Origin: Limisalsivibrio acetivorans
GTDB taxonomy: Bacteria; Chrysiogenota; Deferribacteres; Deferribacterales; Geovibrionaceae
DNA: 64,000 nucleotides
Direction of reading: 5' to 3'
Assembly (NCBI RefSeq): GCF_000421105.1
Contig: NZ_ATWF01000001.1
Coordinates: forward strand, 239,987 to 303,986
Shown: positions 34,453 to 43,059 of the stretch, in pieces
Layout of the letters: each line of letters opens with the position of its first letter
Numbering within the stretch: the first letter of the stretch is position 1
Notes under the pieces: generated by a model
What the model was told of the DNA's origin: nothing
Databases searched by the model: none
The model's input: only the letters and a program-made list of their open reading frames with translations
Position numbers and translations under genes: made by a program

Positions 34453-35802
34453 TCAAACTGCAATAGTTACTTCGCAGCCTGTTTTCTCCTTAACTTCCTC
34501 AACGCTGGACCAGGGTGAAAGCTCTACAAGGGTAATACCCTTCTCAGCATCCACGGTGAACACGCCGAGATCGGTAACGATCATGTCAACGCAGTTCTTT
34601 CCTGTTACAGGGAGGTCGCATTCGTTGAGTATCTTGGGATCGCCGTTCTTGGAGGTGTGCTCCATCATAACGATGATCTTCTTAACGCCGGAAACGAGGT
34701 CCATGGCGCCTCCGGGTCCCTTAACCATCTTGCCGGGGATCATCCAGTTTGCAAGGTCACCGAAGCGGGAAACCTGCATGCCGCCGAGTACGGAAAGGTC
34801 GATGTGACCGCCTCTTACCATACCGAAGGATTCGGATGAATCGAAGTAGCTTGCACCCTTAACGGCTGTGATCGTCTGCTTGCCGGCGTTGATGAGGTCT
34901 GCATCGAGGTTGTCCTCAGTGGGGAAGGGTCCGATGCCGAGAAGACCGTTTTCCGCATGGAGTGTTACGTCAATATCTTCGGGAACGTAGTTTGCGATGA
35001 GCGTGGGCATTCCGATACCGAGGTTCATGTAGTAACCGTCCTCGATCTCTTTTGCGATGCGCTTGGCCATCCACTCACGTTTCTCGTTGAATCCCTTAAC
35101 GGTGGTTGAGCCTGCGACGGTCTTCTGCTCGATGGGCTTTTCGTAGCTGGGGCCTTTGATAACCCTGTCTACATATATGCCGGGTGTGTGGACATCGTGG
35201 GGATCGATCTCGCCCACTTCCACAAATTCCTCAACCTCGGCAACGGTCACCTTAGCGGCCTTTGCGCACATAGGGTTGAAGTTCTGAGCGGTTTTGCGGT
35301 AGATGAGGTTACCCTTCTTATCCGCCTTCCATGCCTTAACGAGGGCAACATCAACGGTGATGCTCTCTTCCATAACATACTCTCTGTCGCCGAACGTACG
35401 AACCTCTTTACCTTCTGTGAGGTTGGTTCCGTATCCTGTTCTGGTGAAGAAAGCGGGGATGCCTGCGCCGCCTGCACGAAGCTTTTCGGCAAGTGTTCCC
35501 TGTGGTGTTAGCTCAAGCTCAAGCTCACCGTCAAGGAACTGCTTTTCGAAGGTTGCGTTCTCACCCACGTACGAGGAGATCATCTTCTTCGTCTGGCGTG
35601 TTTTGAGCAGAAGGCCGAGACCGAAATCATCAACGCCTGCGTTGTTAGACACGATTGTAAAGCCTTTTTTGCCCGTTTCAACGAGGGCGTTGATAAGGTT
35701 CTCAGGGATGCCGCAGAGGCCGAATCCGCCTGCAGCGAGGGTAATGTTGTCGTCAATAAGTCCTTCGAGTGCTGATTTAGCATCGGGATAGATCTTGTTC
35801 AT
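34453..35802 (-). CDS. Fused succinyl-CoA:3-ketoacid CoA-transferase (A and B subunits in one chain)
   Basis: A 449-residue class I CoA-transferase. The first half is the A subunit ([37 protein letters not shown]), the second half the B subunit ([32 protein letters not shown] with the catalytic Glu, [14 protein letters not shown]). Bacteria usually encode these separately (scoA/scoB or atoD/atoA); the fusion recalls the mitochondrial enzyme. It transfers CoA between succinyl-CoA and acetoacetate or acetate. The thiolase gene 21 bases upstream suggests acetoacetate/acetate metabolism. Confidence 0.88.
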   Translation of the reverse strand: MNKIYPDAKSALEGLIDDNITLAAGGFGLCGIPENLINALVETGKKGFTIVSNNAGVDDFGLGLLLKTRQTKKMISSYVGENATFEKQFLDGELELELTPQGTLAEKLRAGGAGIPAFFTRTGYGTNLTEGKEVRTFGDREYVMEESITVDVALVKAWKADKKGNLIYRKTAQNFNPMCAKAAKVTVAEVEEFVEVGEIDPHDVHTPGIYVDRVIKGPSYEKPIEQKTVAGSTTVKGFNEKREWMAKRIAKEIEDGYYMNLGIGMPTLIANYVPEDIDVTLHAENGLLGIGPFPTEDNLDADLINAGKQTITAVKGASYFDSSESFGMVRGGHIDLSVLGGMQVSRFGDLANWMIPGKMVKGPGGAMDLVSGVKKIIVMMEHTSKNGDPKILNECDLPVTGKNCVDMIVTDLGVFTVDAEKGITLVELSPWSSVEEVKEKTGCEVTIAV

Positions 35803-35823
35803 AGTGTATTACTCCGAAGTAAG

Positions 35824-37002
35824 TTATTTAACGTTCTCAAATATCATCGCAACACCTTCACCGCCGCCGATGCAGAGTGTTGCCAGTCCGTATTTAAGGT
35901 CCTTTGCCTTCATTTCTCTGATAACAGTTGCAGCAATCCTGCCGCCGCTTGAGCCGACGGGGTGACCGATTGAAACAGCGCCGCCGTTCACGTTCACCTT
36001 CTCAGGATCAAGTCCGAGATCGTTTATCGCCATAAGCGGAACAGCTGCGAAGGCCTCGTTTATCTCGTAGAGATCTATATCGTCATAGGTAAGACCAGCC
36101 TGTTTAACAGCCTTTTCAATGGCGCCCACGGGTGCTTCGGGGAAGCGGTCCGGATGGATCGAGTTTGTGGCATAGGAAACAACCTTTGCCTTGGGCTTAA
36201 GGTTGTATTTCTTGACAGCCTCCTCGGAGGCGAGCAGGAGTATAGCGGCGCCATCGCTGATAGTGGATGCGTTTGCCGCTGTTATGGTTCCGTCTTTCGC
36301 AAATACGGGGCGAAGCTGGGGAACCTTTTCGAATTTAACATTAAAGGGTTCTTCGTCCTTATCCACAACGGTGTCACCCTTCTTGCCGGAGATAGTGTAG
36401 GGAACTATCTCATCATCGAAGATCCCTTCCTCAACTGCTTTCTGTGAGAGCTTATAGGAGCGCAGAGCGTATTCGTCCTGCTCCTCACGGGTGATCTTCC
36501 TGTCTTCGATAACTTTTTCTGTAATCTCGCCCATGAGCTTGCCTGTGTAGGGATCGCCCAGTGCGTCATGGATCATGAGATCCAGCATGGGAGCATTCCC
36601 CATCCGATAGCCAAACCTTGCCTTATCAAGGGCATAGGGTGCTTTTGACATGTTTTCCATACCGCCGGTTACAGCTATCTCTGCCTCGCCGAGCATAATT
36701 TGACCTGCACCGAGCATGGCAGACTTAAGACCGCTTCCACATACCTTGTTAATGGTCATGGCATGGGCGGAATCTGGGATTCCTGCCCCTCTCATAGCCT
36801 GCCTTGCGGGAGCCTGTCCCGCTCCGCCGAGGATAACCTGGCCAATGATAACCTCATCCACAGCCTCACCAGGAAGACCAGTACGCTTGAGGATCTCAGC
36901 CATAACAGCGGATGCGAGCTTGGGTGCGGATTCGCCTGCAAGAACACCACCGTATGAACCAAATGGCGTTCTCAGAGCTTCAACCACATAAACGCTTTTC
37001 AT
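35824..37002 (-). CDS. Acetyl-CoA acetyltransferase (thiolase)
   Basis: A 392-residue thiolase. The acylated cysteine is in INKVCGSGLKSAM, the catalytic His in SIGHPVGSSGGR and the second cysteine in LCIGGGEG (usually GGGQG). Acetoacetyl-CoA synthesis/cleavage is the most likely reaction given the adjacent CoA-transferase. AGAGGTGG precedes the ATG. The pair would interconvert two acetyl-CoA with acetoacetate plus succinyl-CoA. Confidence 0.9.
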   Translation of the reverse strand: MKSVYVVEALRTPFGSYGGVLAGESAPKLASAVMAEILKRTGLPGEAVDEVIIGQVILGGAGQAPARQAMRGAGIPDSAHAMTINKVCGSGLKSAMLGAGQIMLGEAEIAVTGGMENMSKAPYALDKARFGYRMGNAPMLDLMIHDALGDPYTGKLMGEITEKVIEDRKITREEQDEYALRSYKLSQKAVEEGIFDDEIVPYTISGKKGDTVVDKDEEPFNVKFEKVPQLRPVFAKDGTITAANASTISDGAAILLLASEEAVKKYNLKPKAKVVSYATNSIHPDRFPEAPVGAIEKAVKQAGLTYDDIDLYEINEAFAAVPLMAINDLGLDPEKVNVNGGAVSIGHPVGSSGGRIAATVIREMKAKDLKYGLATLCIGGGEGVAMIFENVK

Positions 37003-37191
37003 AAACCACCTCTGACTTTATAATAATAGCTTCAATAAATAAACACCCTACAGAATAGTACAAGGTATGACCTTTTGTCCAGCATCTTTCATGGACATTG
37101 AAACGTTGTTTTTGTTATAATTCTCTTAAATAAGAAAAAGCGGACTTACCATTTTTTTCAAGGTATTTTCCGAGATATAAGGGGGATGGAC

Positions 37192-37641
37192 ATGGACTAC
37201 AATAGCCTGCTCGTCATGGCGGATTTCTCACCCGATTCAGACGAGGCTGTGGACACTGCGGCTAAGCTTGCCGCAAAGTTTGGTGCTAAGCTTAAGGTGC
37301 TTCATATAGCCCATGACGAGTCGCATATGGAGCTATATGTAAATGAAGATGAGTATTCTAACATACGCAAAAGGATAGATGAAGAGATAGAAGCTGGTTT
37401 TACAGCCCTCGAGGAAAGGATACCATCCCTTAAAGAGGTAGACTGGGAATCAGCCATAAGAAGGGGTACACCGTACATAGAAGGACTCTTTGAGATAGAA
37501 GAGGGGGGATATGACCTCCTTGTGATAGGTTCCCACGGAGACAGGGGGATGAAACGCTTCCTGTACGGAAGTACGGCGGAGAAGATGCTTCGGAACTCCC
37601 CCATAAGTGTCCACGTAACAAAACTCCCGAAGGATGAATAA
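37192..37641 (+). CDS. Universal stress protein, UspA family
   Basis: A roughly 149-residue single Usp domain. YNSLLVMADFSPDSDEAVDTAAKLA is the N-terminus, and DLLVIGSHGDRGMKRFLYGSTAEKMLRNSPISVHVTK carries the ATP-binding G-2X-G-9X-G-S/T pattern, so an ATP-binding Usp. The ATG at 37192 is preferred over 37186 because the AAGGGGG site lies 6 bases before it. It is followed by a terminator at 37650. Confidence 0.85.
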   Translation: MDYNSLLVMADFSPDSDEAVDTAAKLAAKFGAKLKVLHIAHDESHMELYVNEDEYSNIRKRIDEEIEAGFTALEERIPSLKEVDWESAIRRGTPYIEGLFEIEEGGYDLLVIGSHGDRGMKRFLYGSTAEKMLRNSPISVHVTKLPKDE

Positions 37642-37649
37642 TTAATGTC

Positions 37650-37682
37650 AAAGGCTTCCAGTTACAAGAAGCCTTTTTTTTT
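37650..37682 (+). terminator. Rho-independent terminator after usp
   Basis: AAAGGCTTC-(9 nt)-GAAGCCTTT followed by a T-run. A 9-bp perfect stem directly behind the stop codon. Confidence 0.88.
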
Positions 37683-37700
37683 GATTTAATAATTATATTG

Positions 37701-37728
37701 TTGCTCATACAACTGTTCTGTGTATAAT
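37701..37728 (+). promoter_or_regulatory. Promoter giving a probably leaderless marR mRNA
   Basis: TTGCTC (37701-37706) and a perfect TATAAT (37723-37728) are 16 bases apart. The expected start site coincides with the ATG at 37735, and no ribosome-binding site is seen. TTGT/ACAA repeats between the boxes may be a MarR operator. Confidence 0.5.
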
Positions 37729-37734
37729 TCTTAT

Positions 37735-38178
37735 ATGGAAAAGATAGAACCCTCACGCTCCATCGGAAGATGGGTAGGCTTAATTCACAGGTATTCCCAG
37801 GCATACTATGTCCGGGAGATGGAAAGGCTCGGTATCGGTTCCGGGCAGGCTGTTTATCTTGCTGAGCTTTCTCATATGGGGGGCCTCTCCCAGGATGAGC
37901 TGGCCAAGCACCTTATGCTTGATAAAACAACGATAACACGCTCCCTCGCAAAGCTTGAATCCCTTGGATATATTGAGCGCAAGGCGGATAAGGAGGACAG
38001 GCGTATTAAGCGTGTCTACCTTTCGGAGGAGGGGGAGCAGATACTTCCGCAGGTCATGGAGGTTCTCCACGGCTGGACGGAGATTCTCGCTGAAAGCCTC
38101 TCCCCGGACGAACGGGACGAGCTGATCAGGCTTCTGCACAAGGTTGGGGAGAGTGCGAAAAATGAGCATAAGAGATAG
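37735..38178 (+). CDS. MarR-family transcriptional regulator
   Basis: A 147-residue winged-helix regulator. GLSQDELAKHLMLDKTTITRSLAKLESLGYIERKADKEDRRIKRVYLSEEG is the classic MarR DNA-binding region with the DxRxxx wing. A GTG at 37720 overlaps the -10 box, so the ATG at 37735 is the better start. It is 3 bases from the MFS gene and probably represses that operon until a ligand binds. Confidence 0.88.
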   Translation: MEKIEPSRSIGRWVGLIHRYSQAYYVREMERLGIGSGQAVYLAELSHMGGLSQDELAKHLMLDKTTITRSLAKLESLGYIERKADKEDRRIKRVYLSEEGEQILPQVMEVLHGWTEILAESLSPDERDELIRLLHKVGESAKNEHKR

Positions 38179-38181
38179 TTA

Positions 38182-39324
38182 ATGCTTAAACTGACCCTTC
38201 TTTCTCTGTCACTGCTTACAATCATGGCAGGAGCTGCCGTTGCCCCTGCAATTGCTAATATTGCCGCTGCGTTTCCCGATGCATCGGAGACCACGGTAAA
38301 GCTTGTGCTTACCATTCCCGCAGTGTTCATTATTCCTTTTTCACTCTTTTCAGGCAGATTGAGCAGACGTTTTTCGAAGAAGTGGATGCTGATAGTGAGC
38401 CTGTCCTTGTATGCCATTGGCGGTGTTGGCGGCGGCTTTGCCCAGTCCATCCATGTACTTCATTTCTTCAGGAGCCTTCTGGGTATCGCTGTGGGACTTC
38501 TCATGCCCCTTTCCACAGGGCTCATCGGTGATTTCTTTGATGGCGATGAAAAGGCACAGATGCTCGGAAACTCAGCCGCCGCATCAAACCTGGGCGGGGT
38601 ATTGGCTACATTCAGCGCAGGCTTTCTGGCTATGATAAGCTGGAGGCATTCCTTCGGTGTATACGGGCTTTCCATTGTTATACTTATCCTTGTCATCCTG
38701 TTTCTCCATGAACCACCGAAGGTTGAGACCGGGCAGAGGCAGAAAGAGCGTATCCCTGTTAAGGTCTATCTATGGGCGGTAGCAGCATTCGGCCAGATGC
38801 TCGCTTTTTATACTATACCTACTAATATTTCGATATATATGTCGGAAAACGGATTCGGTAATGCATCCATAACGGGTTTCCTCATATCCTTTGCACTCTT
38901 TTCGGCTTTTATAGCGAGTATGCTTTTTAAGAAGATATTTTGGAAATTCGGCAGATTCTTTGCGCCGTTCATTCTGATAATAATGGTAACCGGTGTCTAT
39001 GGGCTAACATTTGCTCCGGCGGTATACTATGTATTTTTGTCCGTGATATTCACCGGAACAGGGATGGGGCTGACGATGCCTTTCATATATCTGAATGCTC
39101 AGAACGCCGCCGGAAAAGGGCGAAGCGTTACGGCTATGTCACTAGTAACATGTATGCTGTTTCTGGGACAGTTCCTTTCACCCATAGCAGTGGACTTTAT
39201 CGGAAGTTTTACAGGGCTTACTACACCAAGGGAGAGTTTTTTCCTCGTGGGCACTGCGATTCTGTGTCTTTTTATCATAGCGATTTTCAGGGCATTAATT
39301 ATGCCGAAAAGAAGCAACGCCTGA
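38182..39324 (+). CDS. Major facilitator superfamily transporter
   Basis: A 380-residue protein with about 12 hydrophobic segments. Motif A between TM2 and TM3 is SGRLSRRFSKKWML, and a GDFFDGDEKAQMLG-type loop lies between TM4 and TM5. Linked to the marR gene by 3 bases, it is probably a drug or metabolite exporter of the DHA1 group; substrate unknown. Hairpin-rich repeats start only about 11 bases after the stop. Confidence 0.82.
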   Translation: MLKLTLLSLSLLTIMAGAAVAPAIANIAAAFPDASETTVKLVLTIPAVFIIPFSLFSGRLSRRFSKKWMLIVSLSLYAIGGVGGGFAQSIHVLHFFRSLLGIAVGLLMPLSTGLIGDFFDGDEKAQMLGNSAAASNLGGVLATFSAGFLAMISWRHSFGVYGLSIVILILVILFLHEPPKVETGQRQKERIPVKVYLWAVAAFGQMLAFYTIPTNISIYMSENGFGNASITGFLISFALFSAFIASMLFKKIFWKFGRFFAPFILIIMVTGVYGLTFAPAVYYVFLSVIFTGTGMGLTMPFIYLNAQNAAGKGRSVTAMSLVTCMLFLGQFLSPIAVDFIGSFTGLTTPRESFFLVGTAILCLFIIAIFRALIMPKRSNA

Positions 39325-39335
39325 TGATAGCTTTG

Positions 39336-39745
39336 CATATTTTCTAAAAAGTATGTGGCGCATAAGCGCAAGACATAGGGGTTAGAAACTTATTTCGAAT
39401 ATTAGTATGAAAGCAAAAGATTGCAGGGAACTTTTTCGGGAACAAAGTTCCCCGCACCCCTCAAAAACTCCTTTATCTATCTGAATAATTTTCCATCCAT
39501 GGAAATTATTCTGCCGTTCGAAGAAAGAGACTTCCTTCTCACTTACGCAAGCGAGCTTTCGTCCATGAAAGCTTATGCTAATCATACATTTGAGGTTGTT
39601 ACGTAACAGGCTTCCATGGATGGAAGCCCTGAAAGCGAAGCTGAATTGGGCTTTGCTCAATTCACGTAGTCGGAAGTAAGCGGAGCGAAGGCTTTGCCAA
39701 GTGTAGCGGCAGGGAAATTCTCAGGATGATGAATTTCCCAGATAA
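39336..39745 (+). repeat. Dispersed hairpin-rich repeat, unit A
   Basis: A string of hairpins begins 11 bases after the MFS stop. CATATTTT/AAAAGTATG and GCGC-ataa-GCGC come first. GGGAACTTT-(9 nt)-AAAGTTCCC (39426-39452) follows, with the conserved tail cgcacccctcaaaaact. Next come TTCCATCCATGGAA, GAAGAAAG-aga-CTTCCTTC, GCTTCCA-tgga-TGGAAGC and GAATTGGGC-ttt-GCTCAATTC. These align in order with the 9-kb repeats read in reverse, with paired changes in stems. Bases 39415-39576 recur almost exactly at 41494-41655. No coding potential is evident. Confidence 0.8.
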
Positions 39746-39756
39746 ATTAAGACTAA

Positions 39757-40020
39757 GGGGAAATTTTTAGGGAAAACTTTCCCCTTAGAATCCCCTCAAA
39801 AACCCATTTTGAGGGAAATATTAAGGTTGCTACTCAACAGGCTTCCAGGGATGGAAGCCCTGAAGGCGAAAGGAAGAACAGCTTTGCTGGTCTGACGTAG
39901 CCGGAAGTACGAGAGAGTGGGGTTCCCCCGCTCGAACAACAATGGAATTTCCATGGATGGGAAATTCCATAGATTAAATTCGGTAGCTATAACGTTTACA
40001 CTAAAGAGAAAACAACGTGA
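39757..40020 (+). repeat. Dispersed hairpin-rich repeat, unit B (same as 63.7-64.0 kb)
   Basis: A hairpin AAGGGGAAA/TTTCCCCTT, the tail cccctcaaaaaccca, GCTTCCA-ggga-TGGAAGC, the conserved linear stretch gtagccggaagtacgagaga, a GGGG/CCCC hairpin ending in GCTC, and TGGAATTTCC-atggat-GGAAATTCCA. Positions 39835-40018 match 63823-64000 with few differences, including the tail aacgtttacac...gagaaaacaacgt. Confidence 0.8.
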
Positions 40021-40335
40021 GACGTGAAGCGGTTTTTAGTTAAACAGGTGACTAGTAGCCAATATTCTGTTTAGCTAATAACCCTCTTAATCTTCCCCGA
40101 ATGTTTTACAGCCGAATGAACTCTTTTGGAACCGCCCGGAAGTTTTGGCCGCATATGACAGATGAGTTAATATTAAATGTCGAACACTTTAATGTATGAA
40201 GTGCGGTTACACTCCTCAGCATCAGCAAAACTTCAGGTGGAAAAAGAGCGAAATGAGGGTACCCCCATCACTTACGAATTTATGATAATAAATGAGTAAT
40301 AATGGGGGCTGGAAAACCCTGAGGTAATAGTTTTG
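40021..40335. other. Intergenic sequence between repeat units, no gene seen
   Basis: About 315 bases with stop codons in all frames and no recognisable gene, RNA or promoter. A weak inverted element surrounds the ACCCCCATC ... AATGGGGGCT stretch near 40260-40310. It may be part of the mobile or repeat-derived block. Confidence 0.3.
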
Positions 40336-40426
40336 CATACTTTTGCGCCAAAAGTATGGCGTGCTTTAGCACGAAACACATAAATAAGTGACTTATTTCT
40401 AATTTAAGTATGAAAGCAAAACCTGA
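40336..40426 (+). repeat. 5' part of a second unit-A repeat, split by the IS30 element
   Basis: CATACTTTT-gcgcc-AAAAGTATG (40336-40358) and CGTGC-ttta-GCACG (40360-40373) are followed by acttatttctaatttaagtatgaaagcaaaa, matching 39336-39417. The continuation (agattgcaggg...) resumes only after the insertion sequence, at 41496. Confidence 0.75.
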
Positions 40427-41489
40427 ATTCAACTAGCAAGTGCAACGGGGTCTATAGAGAATAGTATCTGGTTAGGAGTTTTATATCCAGTTGCTTTTCT
40501 TGGTCTGTTGTTTAGTTTCTGCATAATATTCTGAATCTCTATATCATCAACACTTTCAAGCATCCTACTCTTTGGTACATACTGCCTAATGAGTCCGTTT
40601 GTATTTTCGTTTATTCCGCGTTCCCACGAAGCATATGGATGAGCAAAGTAGAATTCAGCCCCTAGTATCTCAGATATTTCGGCATGTCCTGCAAACTCTT
40701 TCCCGTTATCGGAAGTGATTGTATGGACTAGGTGTGATATCGGTTTCAACATTTCTATAACCGCTTTTGTCACCAGTACAGCAGTCTTTCTTTCTACCTT
40801 GCGTATAAGTGTCAGATAAGACTTCCGCTCAATAAGAGAAACAATCGCCTGCTTGTTCCCTTTTCCTATAACTGTATCCACTTCCCAGTCTCCGAATCTC
40901 GCTTTCTCTTCTACAATACTTGGACGCTGCTCAATGCTTAACTTGCCATGTATCTCTCCTCTGCGTTCATAAACACCATATCGCTTCCTGCGTTTTCTTC
41001 GGCAACGCAGGTGAGTATAAAGTGTTCCACCATGACTTTTATCTTCAAGAATGTGCTGGTAGATACGCTCATGACTTACGTTTATTCCATAATTTTGATT
41101 TAGCCAATTGCTCACCTGCTCAGGGCTCCAGTCTTCACGCAGAAGACGTTCAACAAAATACCATTCAGTTTGTGCAATCCGTCTTGGGACCTTGTCCATT
41201 CTTCGTTCAATAGCTTTGCGATGAGCTTGCTTTGGGCGATAACCACGACCTCCTGTGTTTCTGCGTAACTCTCGGCTGATGGTAGATTTATGTACTTTAA
41301 GCAAATCAGCTATGTCCGTCTGAGAATGTCCGGTTTTCCTCAGCACATAAATCTGGTACCTTTGTTCACGGGTCAGGTGTGTATAGTTCTTCATTCGGTG
41401 CTCCTTTGACGTGGTGGTTAAAGAGCTACGATGCTAACGCACCTGACCTCTTTTGACCACTACTTAAAAGTTGCACTTAATTATTGAAT
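40427..41489 (-). mobile_element. IS30-family insertion sequence
   Basis: An apparently intact IS of about 1,060 bp. Terminal inverted repeats are TTCAACTAGCAAGTGCAAC (left, 40428-40446) and TTCAATAATTAAGTGCAAC (right, reverse complement of 41470-41488), sharing TTCAA and AAGTGCAAC. A single 321-residue transposase fills it, its stop codon lying inside the left repeat. No clear target duplication is visible; IS30 elements make only short ones. It is inserted inside a unit-A repeat. Confidence 0.85.
40429..41394 (-). CDS. IS30-family transposase
   Basis: A full-length 321-residue DDE transposase. The N-terminal helix-turn-helix reads LTREQRYQIYVLRKTGHSQTDIADLLKVHKSTISRELRRN; the catalytic triad is Asp173 (WEVDTVIG), Asp229 (TSDNGKEF) and Glu263 (RGINENTNGLIRQY), with the IS30 signature F-x-H-P-Y-A-S-W-E-R-G-x-N-E-N. 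No frameshift or stop interrupts it, so it is probably active and recent. Confidence 0.95.
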   Translation of the reverse strand: MKNYTHLTREQRYQIYVLRKTGHSQTDIADLLKVHKSTISRELRRNTGGRGYRPKQAHRKAIERRMDKVPRRIAQTEWYFVERLLREDWSPEQVSNWLNQNYGINVSHERIYQHILEDKSHGGTLYTHLRCRRKRRKRYGVYERRGEIHGKLSIEQRPSIVEEKARFGDWEVDTVIGKGNKQAIVSLIERKSYLTLIRKVERKTAVLVTKAVIEMLKPISHLVHTITSDNGKEFAGHAEISEILGAEFYFAHPYASWERGINENTNGLIRQYVPKSRMLESVDDIEIQNIMQKLNNRPRKATGYKTPNQILFSIDPVALAS

Positions 41490-41656
41490 CCAGGAAAGAT
41501 TGCAGGGGACTTTTTCGGGAACAAAGTTCCCCGCACCCCTCAAAAACTCCTTTATCTATCTGAATAATTTTCCATCCATGGAAATTTTTCTGCCGTTCGA
41601 AGAAAGAGACTTCCTTCTCACTTACACAAGCGAGCTTTCGTCCATGAAAGCTTATC
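41490..41656 (+). repeat. 3' part of the IS30-split unit-A repeat
   Basis: Matches 39415-39576 at nearly every base, 2,079 bases apart. It contains GGGGACTTT/AAAGTTCCCC, TTCCATCCATGGAA and GAAGAAAG/CTTCCTTC. It ends 11 bases from the stop codon of the aminotransferase gene on the other strand. Unlike unit A at 39.5 kb, it is truncated before the GCTTCC hairpin. Confidence 0.8.
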
Positions 41657-41666
41657 CACATAACCC

Positions 41667-42956
41667 TTACCCTATCCAGTCACAGACCTTCTCGATCGCC
41701 TTAACAACGTTGCCGCAATAGGTTCTCAGGTATTCGCCGTTCAGCTCTTCCTCTGAGGGTATCTGTTCTGCAGCGGTTATTGCCCTTGCTCCATCGAAGT
41801 CCACATAGGCAAGCCTTACTGTGAGCTCCTTTTCCGGTCTGCCAAACTCGGAGCCGGGAAGCATAGCAACCCCTGCCTCATTAAGTATCGTTTCGCACAG
41901 TTCAGATGAAGTATAGATACCCTTCTTCTCAAGCTTTTCTCTGAGCGGCTCGAAGTCGGGGAACAGGTAAAAACCACCCATAGGTCTTTCCACGCCAACA
42001 CCCTTTTCGATAAGCATATCGGCGCACCATGTTCCAAGAGCCTTTACGATACGGCGTGACTGCCAAAGGTAGTTCTCTATCGCAAGTCCACCTTTGAATG
42101 CGCTGACAGCAGCATACTGTATCGGTGCACTTGTGGCTGTATAGGTTTCACTAGCCACAACGGACATCTTATCCAGAAGCCAGCGAAGTGTTCTGGGTAT
42201 GGCGAAGGTTCCAAGCCTCCATCCACCCGCACCGCACCATTTGCTGAGACCGCTGGAGATGATAGTCCCTTCGGGGTAGTAGCGTGCTATGGAGATATGC
42301 TTGCCTTCATGGTGGAGTTCACCGTAAATCTCATCGGAGAGGACTACGATCTTGTATTTTCTGGCGACCTCTGCCAAAGCCTCCAGTTGCTCGGGACCGT
42401 AGGTATAGCCTGTGGGGTTATTGGGGTAGTTAAGTATCAGGATCCTTGGTCTGCTGGGGTCTTTACTGCACTCCTTATCGATCTCTTCGGGGGTGATGAG
42501 CCATTTGTTACTCTCGGTGGTATCTATCCATTTCACCTGACGGCCGATAATCTGTGCCTGGGGTGCATAGGATACCCAGCTGGGTGTGGGGATCATAAGA
42601 TCGCCGTAGTATACGAGCTGAACGATGAACATGAGCTCCTTCGAACCGGGGCCGATTATGATATCCTCGCCGGAATAATCCAGACCCTGAGTACGTCTAT
42701 AGTAGTCCGCAACGGTGTTGCGAAGCTCCATAAGCCCCTTAACGGGGAGGTAGTCCTTCTGGTGGGCGTTTACCTTAAGCATATCCACAACGGGCTGGGG
42801 GACGGGGAAGGGGGATTGGCCGAGGCCAAGTTTATATACCTGACGCCCCTCCTTGAGCAGTTCGTTACTTCGTTCGTTTATGGCAAGTGTGGCAGAAACG
42901 GGGAGGCCTCTGACGTTAAGGTTAAGATGGATGTCCGGTTGTTGATTGGTATTCAT
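41667..42956 (-). CDS. Pyridoxal-phosphate aminotransferase, class I/II
   Basis: A 429-residue fold-type I aminotransferase of the aspartate-aminotransferase family. LNYPNNPTGYTYGPEQL, VLSDEIYGELHHEG and IISSGLSKWCGAGGWRLG (PLP lysine in SKWCGAGGWR) are clear, and the C-terminal Arg lies in ELTVRLAYVDFDG. ATG 42956 is preceded by GAGGAAAG, better than ATG 42968, which lacks a site. Substrate is not certain; the N-terminus NVRGLPVSATLAINERS recalls plant-type prephenate/aspartate transaminases. Confidence 0.85.
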   Translation of the reverse strand: MNTNQQPDIHLNLNVRGLPVSATLAINERSNELLKEGRQVYKLGLGQSPFPVPQPVVDMLKVNAHQKDYLPVKGLMELRNTVADYYRRTQGLDYSGEDIIIGPGSKELMFIVQLVYYGDLMIPTPSWVSYAPQAQIIGRQVKWIDTTESNKWLITPEEIDKECSKDPSRPRILILNYPNNPTGYTYGPEQLEALAEVARKYKIVVLSDEIYGELHHEGKHISIARYYPEGTIISSGLSKWCGAGGWRLGTFAIPRTLRWLLDKMSVVASETYTATSAPIQYAAVSAFKGGLAIENYLWQSRRIVKALGTWCADMLIEKGVGVERPMGGFYLFPDFEPLREKLEKKGIYTSSELCETILNEAGVAMLPGSEFGRPEKELTVRLAYVDFDGARAITAAEQIPSEEELNGEYLRTYCGNVVKAIEKVCDWIG

Positions 42957-43026
42957 GTCTTTCCTCATAGTTTAGTTAAGTTCTTAGATATTCCCAACAG
43001 CTTGATTAGTCAATAATCATGTAACT

Positions 43027-43052
43027 AAAAAGGGCGGGTGAACCACCCGCCC
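43027..43052 (-). terminator. Terminator of the TRAP transporter operon
   Basis: On the minus strand GGGCGGGTG-gtt-CACCCGCCC is followed by TTTTT. A 9-bp GC-rich stem right after the permease stop codon. Confidence 0.88.
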
Positions 43053-43059
43053 ATATCAA

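Noticed and set aside
40021-40335. A partial transposase or gene remnant
   Set aside because: No frame longer than a few dozen codons and no recognisable protein similarity.
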